DNA of 64,000 bases from positions 1-64,000 of the forward strand of contig NZ_NIQC01000010.1 of the NCBI RefSeq assembly GCF_002216005.1, written 5' to 3'. Position 1 is the first letter of the stretch. Each line of letters opens with the position of its first letter. Positions 57,913-64,000 of the stretch are shown piece after piece. The notes beneath the pieces were generated by a model. The model had not been told where the DNA came from and did no database searches. It saw only the letters and a program-made list of their open reading frames with translations. The position numbers and the translations under genes were made by a program. Source of the stretch: Natranaerobius trueperi (GTDB lineage Bacteria; Bacillota; Natranaerobiia; Natranaerobiales; Natranaerobiaceae).

Positions 57913-58282
57913 GATTTTACAATTAAGCACGTAATTATCAAAGCACAAATTTTAAAATTCTTAAAACAATTATGTTACGAATCTAACACTAGTATTACGA
58001 TTATAACACATGATTTAGGAGTTGTTGCTGAATTAGCTGATCGTGTTATAGTAATGTATGCTGGTCAAATAGTAGAAGATACAGATGTATATTCATTATT
58101 TAAAAATCCCAAACATCCTTATACCCGAGGCTTACTTGAGAGTACTCCTACTTTAGATTCACGGAAAGAATTAACAAGCATTGAGGTACAGTACCTACCC
58201 TGGTAAAATGCCGAGTGGTTGTCGGTTTCATCCTAGATGTGTAGAAGCAAAGGATATATGTAAAGAGAGTGCTCCTAATTAG
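57913..58282 (+). pseudogene. 3' fragment of an OppD/DppD-type ABC transporter ATPase
   Basis: Reads AQILKFLKQLC, IITHDLGVVAELADRV, VMYAGQIVED and NPKHPYTRGLLESTP, the end of a peptide-transporter ATPase with the H-loop His. It then shifts frame near 58190 to MPSGCRFHPRC and EAKDICKESAPN. The Walker A, signature and Walker B parts are missing, cut off close to the IS30 right end. Confidence 0.88.
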
Positions 58283-58369
58283 AGAGTGCGGGTAACCACA
58301 GAGTTCGCTGCTTTAAGAGTAATAATTATAAGAATGTGGCGATATAATGACAATTAAAAAGGTCCATTA

Positions 58370-59359
58370 ATGGAGATAAATAATTTAACTAAGCACTTTA
58401 ATATCTCAAGTGGAACTTTTAGGACCCAACAACTTAATGCGGTTGATAATATTAGTTTTAGATTATTTCAAGGTGAGACATTAGGAATTGTTGTGGTGAA
58501 TCACGGTGTAGGAAATCCATAACTGGTAATTTGTTAATGCGGCTTTTAGAACCAACAGATGGGAAGATAATCTTTCAAAGTGAAGACTTTACTTCTCTTT
58601 TTGTAGAAAAATCTTAGAGAAAAAAGAAAAGATATTCAAATGATCTTTCAAGATCCTTTTTCATCCTTGAATCCACGTATGAAAGTTTTTGATATTGTTG
58701 CTGAACCCTTGAAAACTCATAATATAGCAAAAGGTCAAGAGCTACGAAAACAAGTGTTTGAATTATTATCTTCTGTAGGTTTAGGAAAAGAATTTGCTGA
58801 TGATAGTTATCCTCATTTAGTGGGGGGCAAAGACAAAGGATAGGGATAGCTAGAGCCCTTGCTTTAAAACCTAAACTTATAGTTTGTGATGAACCAGTTT
58901 CTACTTTAGATGTTTCTATTCAATCACAAATCTCAAATTTATTAAAAAGGCTTCAAAAAGAATATGATTTAATGTATATTTTTATCGGTCATGGATTATC
59001 TGCTGTTAATTATATTAGTGATCGGATAGCGGTAATGTACTTAGGGCAAATAGTAGAAATAGGTAAATCTGAAGATATATTTAATAATCCAAGCATCCAT
59101 ATACTAAAGGATTAGTTTCAGCTTTACCAGTGTCTGACCCAACCATGAGAGATAACAAAGAAGAATTTATGCTTGAAGGAGATTTACCTAGTCCTATTGA
59201 TCCACCAGAAGGTTGTAGATTTAATACACGGTGTCATTTTGCAAAAAAAGTTTGAGAAATACTTCTCCTCAAAATATTGTTTATAATAAAGGGGAAGAAA
59301 ATGAACAATCTGTTTTATGTCACTTTCCAATAGACAAAATTTATAATAGGGCTATTTAA
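58370..59359 (+). pseudogene. OppF/DppF-type ABC transporter ATPase, multiply frameshifted
   Basis: Starts MEINNLTKHFNI. Walker A GESGCGKST is degraded to GESRCRKSI after a frame change. The Q-loop region IQMIFQDPFSSLNPRM is intact. The signature needs another shift (GGKDKG against [13 protein letters not shown]), then [12 protein letters not shown], and further shifts lead to the C-terminal end. At least four lesions. Together with the preceding fragment it is the relic of one opp/dpp operon. Confidence 0.9.
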
Positions 59360-59388
59360 ACTTAGGGTTAACTCTCTAAGTTTTTTAT
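59359..59388 (+). terminator. Terminator of the relict opp operon
   Basis: AACTTAG and CTAAGTT form a short stem followed by TTTTTATT. Confidence 0.6.
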
Positions 59389-59394
59389 TCGATA

Positions 59395-59422
59395 TTGACT
59401 TTAAATAATAAAAATGTATAAT
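59395..59422 (+). promoter_or_regulatory. Promoter of the 59484-60456 gene pair
   Basis: TTGACT (59395-59400), a 16-nt spacer and TATAAT (59417-59422). Confidence 0.65.
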
Positions 59423-59483
59423 TTAAATATAATATAATGATTTTGTTTGTCAGATAAGCCTAGTCGAAAAAGGGTGTACTTTA

Positions 59484-59705
59484 TTGAAATTAGGGTTTAT
59501 TTTTAATTATAAGAAAACAAAAAAAGCAATTTTTGTAATAATAATTTACAGACTATTAAAGATTTGGATATTATTTGCGATTTTTAAAGAAACACCAATT
59601 ATATGGGTGCCTACTACTTTTACAACAGCATTATTGCTTTTTTGGAATTTAAGAGCTAGTTTAAACAACTCAACAAAACAGATAGATAAAAAAGAGAGGA
59701 GCTAG
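59484..59705 (+). CDS. Small membrane protein of unknown function
   Basis: 73 residues with two hydrophobic segments (about 15-34 and 41-58) and a charged C terminus. The start is TTG at 59484 with AAAAAGGGTG upstream. It precedes the CofE-like gene by 4 bp and follows a clear promoter. No family recognised. Confidence 0.6.
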   Translation: MKLGFIFNYKKTKKAIFVIIIYRLLKIWILFAIFKETPIIWVPTTFTTALLLFWNLRASLNNSTKQIDKKERS

Positions 59706-59709
59706 AAAA

Positions 59710-60456
59710 ATGCAAAAACAGAATAAAATTGAAGTAGTAGATAATGAGAAGGACCTTGTGAAAGATATTGATGGAAAAACTTATTGTCGGATTCCAATAA
59801 AAACTCATTTTGTAAAAGTTAATGAAAATTATATTGATTTGGTAAAAAAATATGTTTATCCAACCTACTTAGAAGGAGATATACTGATAGGTTCAGAAAA
59901 GGTATTAGCTTTATGTCAAGGTGATGTTATTTTTAAAGATGATCTACAAATAACACCCCTTGCTAAATTCTTATCTAAATTTGCTACTAAAAACCCAGCC
60001 GGGCCAGCAATGGATAATGTTTATAAGATGCAAACAGCAATTAATTTAGTTGGTCGAGCTAGAATTATAACTGCAGCATTTTTGGGCGCTGTTGGTAAAT
60101 TGTTGGGTATTAGTGGCCTTTTTTACAAAGTAGCTGGTAAAGGTGTTCGAAATATTGATGGATTTTGTGTAGTAGGTTTTGATTATTATAGCGATAAAGG
60201 TATTTTGGCTCCAACAAATCCAAAATTAGCGTGTGAAAAGGTTAAAGAACAATTAGGTATTGATTGTGTGATAGTTGATGCAAATGATATTAACATAGAA
60301 ATTTTAGGTAAAAATAAAGAAAATGCTTATTCAAATGAGTTAATTAAAAGAATTATAATAGATAACCCAGCAGGTCAAGGAGTTGAAATGACACCATTTA
60401 TAATAATCCGAAAAAAAGATTTACAAAAAGAATATGACTCTAAATCTATTGTATGA
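59710..60456 (+). CDS. F420-0:gamma-glutamyl ligase-like (CofE-like) protein
   Basis: 248 residues. Stretches RIPIKTHFVKVNENY, GDILIGSEKVLALCQGDV, FCVVGFDYY and DNPAGQGVEMTPFIIIR resemble the F420_ligase (CofE) family. In F420 synthesis CofE adds glutamates. No other F420 gene is present here and clostridia usually lack F420, so the substrate is probably different. It has a good ribosome site and a terminator downstream. Confidence 0.75.
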   Translation: MQKQNKIEVVDNEKDLVKDIDGKTYCRIPIKTHFVKVNENYIDLVKKYVYPTYLEGDILIGSEKVLALCQGDVIFKDDLQITPLAKFLSKFATKNPAGPAMDNVYKMQTAINLVGRARIITAAFLGAVGKLLGISGLFYKVAGKGVRNIDGFCVVGFDYYSDKGILAPTNPKLACEKVKEQLGIDCVIVDANDINIEILGKNKENAYSNELIKRIIIDNPAGQGVEMTPFIIIRKKDLQKEYDSKSIV

Positions 60457-60457
60457 T

Positions 60458-60484
60458 AAAAGCCCGATATATCGGGCTTTTTTA
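60458..60484. terminator. Bidirectional terminator
   Basis: AAAAGCCCGAT and ATCGGGCTTTT form a perfect stem around a two-base AT centre, with T runs on both strands, between converging genes. Confidence 0.92.
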
Positions 60485-60485
60485 T

Positions 60486-60707
60486 TTAGGCTACTTCATA
60501 ACCTGTATCTGTTATAACTGCTTTTAAATGTTCTTTTGTAATTTTAGATTTATCAAAAGAAATTGCTACTTTACCAGTATCGAGATCAACTTCAATGTTT
60601 TTAATTCCTTCTTTGCTTTTCAGAGTATTTTCAATAGCCATTTTGCAATGAGAACAGCTCATTCCCTTAACATTAAAAACAATTTTATCGTTTCCACAAC
60701 AAGACAT
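60486..60707 (-). CDS. copZ: CopZ-like heavy-metal chaperone
   Basis: Ferredoxin-like HMA domain of 73 residues with the copper-binding motif GMSCSHC (Cys18, Cys21). An extra Cys pair CC lies at the N terminus (residues 3-4). Start chosen: minus-strand ATG at 60707 behind GGAGGTG; an upstream in-frame start at 60734 overlaps the candidate operator. No CopA ATPase is adjacent. Confidence 0.9.
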   Translation of the reverse strand: MSCCGNDKIVFNVKGMSCSHCKMAIENTLKSKEGIKNIEVDLDTGKVAISFDKSKITKEHLKAVITDTGYEVA

Positions 60708-60734
60708 CTCAAACACCTCCTTTAAATATACCAA

Positions 60735-60792
60735 TACCCCCCAATAGTAACCGGGGTGTATTTAGATTAACATTGGTTTTAAATTTTGTCAA
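60735..60792 (-). promoter_or_regulatory. copZ promoter with a CsoR-like inverted repeat
   Basis: On the minus strand: TTGACA (60787-60792), a 17-nt spacer and TAATCT (60764-60769). Just downstream, TACACCCC (60753-60760) and GGGGTA (60735-60740) form an inverted repeat across the expected start site, resembling GC-rich copper-repressor (CsoR-type) operators. Confidence 0.6.
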
Positions 60793-60819
60793 TTATAAGG
60801 TTACCATATCAAACTTTAT

Positions 60820-60834
60820 CTATGATAATCATAG
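60820..60834. promoter_or_regulatory. 7-1-7 palindrome resembling a PerR/Fur box
   Basis: CTATGATAATCATAG is a perfect 7-1-7 inverted repeat. Each half matches the PerR box half TTATAAT at five of seven positions. It lies 60 bp upstream of the thioredoxin-reductase-like gene. Confidence 0.4.
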
Positions 60835-60893
60835 AAACTTAAATTTTGAACAATACTAAAAATGCGGTAATAATTTGTGATAGGAGGACTAAA

Positions 60894-61757
60894 ATGAGTA
60901 AAGAAAACTCTATTTTAGATATAGCTATTATCGGTTGTGGTCCTGCTGGTCTTTCTGCTGCACTAAATGCAAAAGCTCGTAAAAAAGAAAGTATAATCTT
61001 TGGAAACGAAGTGTGTAGTCCAAAACTTCAAAAGGCGCCACATTTACATAATTATTTAGGTGTCGTAGATATTGATGGTAAAGAATTTCAAAAAAGAGCT
61101 GAAAGACAAGTGACAGATGCTGGTATTAAAATTTTAAGAAATAAAGTTGATAATATATTTCAAAAAGAAAATGGTTTTGAAATTGTCATAAAAGATCAAA
61201 CGTATACTTCTAAAACTGTAATCTTAGCGACTGGAGTAGCTCAAGGACATGTTTTACCTGGAGAAGAGGATCTAGTAGGAAAAGGAGTTAGTTATTGTGG
61301 TACCTGTGATGCGCCATTGTTTTCAAACAAGACAGTTGCTATAATCGCTGAAGAAAAAGAAGGAATACAAGAAGCTGAGCTGCTTTCAGATATTTGTAAA
61401 AAGGTGTATTATCTAAAAGAACATGAAGGAGAGGTAAGTTTAGCGGACAATGTTGAAGTTATTAAAGAAAAGCCTAAGGCTATTCTTGGAAATAATAAAG
61501 TAACTCACCTTCAACTTATTAACAATAGGTTAGAATGTGATGGTATTTTTATAGTTAGAGACACAGTTCCTGCTAGCCATTTAGTTCAAGGTTTAGAAAC
61601 TGAAGGATCAGCAATAAAGGTAAACAGAGATATGAGCACAAACATAAAAGGACTTTATGCTGCGGGTGATATAACAGGTTGGCCATATCAGTTAGGTAAA
61701 GCTGTAGGGGAAGGACAAATAGCAGCACTTAATGCCATTGACTATATCTCGTCGTAA
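60894..61757 (+). CDS. Thioredoxin-reductase-like flavoprotein without an NADPH-binding motif
   Basis: 287 residues. FAD-binding GCGPAG at 14-19, redox pair Cys135 and Cys138 (YCGTCDAP) and C-terminal GLYAAGDITGWPYQLGKAVGEGQIAA are those of low-molecular-weight thioredoxin reductases. The second Rossmann motif (usually GGGDSA, then HRR) is replaced by IIAEEKEGIQEA at 150-161, so NADPH binding looks lost. That points to a ferredoxin- or flavin-linked type as described in clostridia. Start chosen: ATG 60894 behind AGGAGG. Confidence 0.88.
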   Translation: MSKENSILDIAIIGCGPAGLSAALNAKARKKESIIFGNEVCSPKLQKAPHLHNYLGVVDIDGKEFQKRAERQVTDAGIKILRNKVDNIFQKENGFEIVIKDQTYTSKTVILATGVAQGHVLPGEEDLVGKGVSYCGTCDAPLFSNKTVAIIAEEKEGIQEAELLSDICKKVYYLKEHEGEVSLADNVEVIKEKPKAILGNNKVTHLQLINNRLECDGIFIVRDTVPASHLVQGLETEGSAIKVNRDMSTNIKGLYAAGDITGWPYQLGKAVGEGQIAALNAIDYISS

Positions 61758-61869
61758 AAAGTTGAATTATGGTAAGACTTTAAACAAATCCCTCTTTTTT
61801 ATAATCATAGTTTTTTGCAATTGCTAAATACTAAAGATTAGAAAGAAGGAGAGGAGGGTTGTTTTACTC

Positions 61870-62031
61870 ATGCGTGAAGGAAAATTATATAAAAGATATA
61901 GACCAGTAGAAAAACATGACACAGCTGCTTGGGCTAACATTAGAGGTTTAAAAGAAATATCTCAAGTCACGTTACCTGAAGATATTGAAGTAGAAAATGC
62001 TAAAGAGTGGGTTGATGGTAACCAAAAGTAA
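61870..62031 (+). CDS. Small DUF3787-like (spore surface) protein
   Basis: 53 residues: MREGKLYKRYRPVEKHD, then TAAWANIRGL, ISQVTLP and a C-terminal VENAKEWVDGNQK. The central AAWANI and the end NAKEWVD resemble the DUF3787 family of small clostridial spore-surface proteins. A GGAGAGGAGGG site lies about 11 nt upstream of the ATG and a terminator follows. Family assignment is from memory of the motif. Confidence 0.7.
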   Translation: MREGKLYKRYRPVEKHDTAAWANIRGLKEISQVTLPEDIEVENAKEWVDGNQK

Positions 62032-62049
62032 CTTTTATTAAAAACATTT

Positions 62050-62105
62050 ATGCTCCCTTGAGGTATCTAGAGAAATAACTCTGTTACCTGAAGGGAGCAT
62101 TTTTA
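62050..62105. terminator. Terminator between the small gene and nifJ/por
   Basis: ATGCTCCCTT and AAGGGAGCAT, extended by AGGTA/TACCT-like pairing, form a long hairpin with a T run on the plus side. Confidence 0.85.
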
Positions 62106-62116
62106 CTTACTAGATT

Positions 62117-64000
62117 TTATTCTTTGTCAGGGTGTTCTGATAATTTTCTATATGTTTCAAATTTATCTTTTGAATCTTCTTCTGCCTGTTTAAATAGTTC
62201 ATCTGCTACGTCAGGAAAAGCTTTCTTCAAGGAGGAATATCGTACCTCACTCATTAAGAAGTCTTCAAAAGATTCACTAGGTTCTTTTGAATCAAGTTGA
62301 AATGGATTTTTTCCTTCTTCTTTTAAAAGAGGGTTATATCTGTAAAGGTGCCAATAACCAGACTTAACTGCTCTTTTTTCTTGCATTATACTAGTACCCA
62401 TTCCAGTTCTAATCCCGTGACTAATACAAGGTGAATAGGCTATAATTAACGAAGGTCCTGGATACTGCTCAGCTTCTGTTATAGCTTTTATAGTCTGGTT
62501 CATGTTAGCTCCTAGTGCTATTTGGGCTACATAAATATAACCATAACTCATAGCCATTAACCCTAAGTCCTTTTTACGTACTTTTTTGCCTGATGCTGCA
62601 AATTTAGCAACTGACGCAGTAGGAGAAGCTTTAGATGATTGACCACCTGTATTAGAATAAACTTCTGTGTCCATAACTAAAGCATTAACATCTTCACCTG
62701 ATGCAAGAACATGATCAAGGCCTCCAAATCCGATGTCATATGCCCAGCCATCACCGCCTATCAGCCATTGGGAGCGCTTTACTAGATAATCTCTCTTTTC
62801 CATAATTTCAGTTAAAATCTCATTATCTAGATAATCATAATTGTCTAGATAAGATATGATTTCTTTTGATGCTTCTTTAGATTTTTCGCCATCATCTTTT
62901 GCTTCTAACCAATGTTTAAAGGCTTCTTTCAACTTATCATCAATACTAGTAGATTCAAGAGCTTTTTCCATTAAATCGGCTAACTTATTTCTGACATGTT
63001 CTGCACCTAACCACATTCCGTACCCATATTCAGCATTATCTTCAAATAGGGAGTTCGCCCATGCAGGACCTCTACCTTCACTATTAGTAGTGAACGGAAT
63101 AGATGGTGCACTTGCACAGTAGATTGAAGAACAACCAGTAGCATTTGCAATTGTCATTCTGTCACCAAAAAGTTGGGTTAATAATCGATAATATGGTGTT
63201 TCACCACAACCAGGACAAGCTCCATGAAATTCAAATAAAGGTTGTGCAAATTGACTACCTTTTAAAGTATTAACTGACATTTTATCGGTTTTTTCAGTGA
63301 TTGTTTTACAATACCCCCAATTTTCTTCTTGTTGTTCAATTTCTTGTTCAGCTGGCTCCATAATTAGAGCTTTCCCTTTAGCAGGACAAATATCAGCACA
63401 GTTACCGCAACCAGTACAGTCTAAAGGACTTATTTGAATACGATAATGTAGGCCTTTAAGAGGTTTACCTATAGCCTCCTTAGTCTTAAAAGTTTTTGGT
63501 GCCTTTTCTTTTTCTTCATCTGTCAATAAACAAGGTCGAATTACAGAGTGAGGACAGACTAGTGAACACTGATTACATTGAATACATTTATCAATCTGCC
63601 ATTGTGGTATAGTCACTGCAATACCTCTTTTTTCATATGAGGTCGTACCTACTGGAAAAGTTCCATCCTCCATACCTGTAAATGCACTTGTAGGAAGTTC
63701 ATCACCTTCGTGTCTAGCCATAGGTCTTTGGATATTTGTTACAAATTCGGGTTCTTCATCTATAGGTTCTTCATTTTCTGTAGCTTGTTTCCATGAATCT
63801 GGTACATTTACTTGTATAAGCTGCTCTATACCTTTGTCTATAGCTTTGTTATTCTTATCTACAACCTCTTGGCCTTTATCACCATAATTTTGCTCTACTG
63901 AATCTTTTAAAAATTTAATTGCATCATCAAGGGGAATGACCTGTGATAATTTGAAAAAGACAGTCTGCATAATCATATTTATTCTATTGCCCAGCCCAAT
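62117..64000 (-). CDS. Pyruvate:ferredoxin (flavodoxin) oxidoreductase, C-terminal part
   Basis: Oxidises pyruvate to acetyl-CoA and CO2 and reduces ferredoxin, which would feed Rnf. The visible 627 codons contain the domain link (GLGNRINMIMQTVFFKL at the window edge), two 4Fe-4S motifs (CIQCNQCSLVCP and CTGCGNCADICP), and the TPP-binding region (IGGDGWAYDIGFGG, DTEVYSNTGGQSSKA) with CPGCGET. The full enzyme is about 1,170 residues; the start lies beyond 64000. The stop is at 62117-62119. Confidence 0.96.
   Translation of the reverse strand: MGLGNRINMIMQTVFFKLSQVIPLDDAIKFLKDSVEQNYGDKGQEVVDKNNKAIDKGIEQLIQVNVPDSWKQATENEEPIDEEPEFVTNIQRPMARHEGDELPTSAFTGMEDGTFPVGTTSYEKRGIAVTIPQWQIDKCIQCNQCSLVCPHSVIRPCLLTDEEKEKAPKTFKTKEAIGKPLKGLHYRIQISPLDCTGCGNCADICPAKGKALIMEPAEQEIEQQEENWGYCKTITEKTDKMSVNTLKGSQFAQPLFEFHGACPGCGETPYYRLLTQLFGDRMTIANATGCSSIYCASAPSIPFTTNSEGRGPAWANSLFEDNAEYGYGMWLGAEHVRNKLADLMEKALESTSIDDKLKEAFKHWLEAKDDGEKSKEASKEIISYLDNYDYLDNEILTEIMEKRDYLVKRSQWLIGGDGWAYDIGFGGLDHVLASGEDVNALVMDTEVYSNTGGQSSKASPTASVAKFAASGKKVRKKDLGLMAMSYGYIYVAQIALGANMNQTIKAITEAEQYPGPSLIIAYSPCISHGIRTGMGTSIMQEKRAVKSGYWHLYRYNPLLKEEGKNPFQLDSKEPSESFEDFLMSEVRYSSLKKAFPDVADELFKQAEEDSKDKFETYRKLSEHPDKE

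Overview
The window is about 64 kb of AT-rich, densely packed chromosome from an anaerobic, endospore-forming, low-GC Gram-positive (Clostridia-type) bacterium. Sporulation genes (lonB, spoIVFA-like, spoIVFB, spo0B, a DUF3787-like spore protein), T-box leaders, Rnf, rubrerythrin and pyruvate:ferredoxin oxidoreductase support this. Protein sequences are rich in Asp/Glu, and a complete Mrp/Mbh-type Na+/H+ antiporter sits next to a Na+/H+-pumping Rnf complex. That fits a halophilic or alkaliphilic anaerobe such as a Natranaerobius relative; the lineage is inferred from content and gene order, not from a search.

Layout. 1-600: end of a tRNA cluster (Arg, His, Arg, Gln, Lys, Leu, Gly) with a terminator. 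660-9400: protein quality control (tig, clpP, clpX, lonB), engB, a DinG-like helicase, a Cys-rich protein and a rubrerythrin. 9400-13700: Val T-box, valS, folC. 14080-28000: a membrane-energetics island made of rnfCDGEAB, moaC, a nine-gene Mbh-type antiporter, apbE and a Gx-type membrane protein. 28000-37100: maf, radC, mreBCD, mrdA, minCDE, rodA. 37200-50700: the classical spoIVF-rplU-prp-rpmA-spo0B-obg neighbourhood with a radical-SAM pair, then nadD, yqeK, an LCP-like gene, rsfS, and a Leu T-box with leuS. 50800-54800: comEA, a zinc ribbon, selB and a selenocysteine-containing selD. 54800-64000: an accessory-like end with a phosphodiesterase, an M20 amidohydrolase, an IS30 remnant, two decayed oligopeptide-transporter ATPases, a CofE-like ligase, copZ, a thioredoxin-reductase-like flavoprotein, a small spore-protein gene and the 3' part of nifJ/por.

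How the genes work together. Rnf couples ferredoxin oxidation to ion pumping. ApbE, encoded just downstream, would attach FMN to the Thr sites seen in RnfD and RnfG. The antiporter exchanges the resulting ion gradient, and PFOR at the right end supplies reduced ferredoxin. The mre/mrd/min/rod block sets cell shape and division site. The spo genes feed the Spo0 phosphorelay and pro-sigma-K processing.

Most notable observations: (i) selD has an in-frame UGA at codon 18 followed by a SECIS-like hairpin, so its first 42 codons are easily missed; (ii) RnfG carries two FMN-attachment domains, and a third, broken copy lies between rnfG and rnfE; (iii) the last antiporter subunit has a C-terminal extension with three 25-residue repeats; (iv) a thioredoxin-reductase-like protein lacks the NADPH-binding motif; (v) three strong promoters have their TTGACA box built around the upstream gene's TGA stop codon; (vi) an IS remnant with a 10-bp direct repeat sits just upstream of spo0B-obg.
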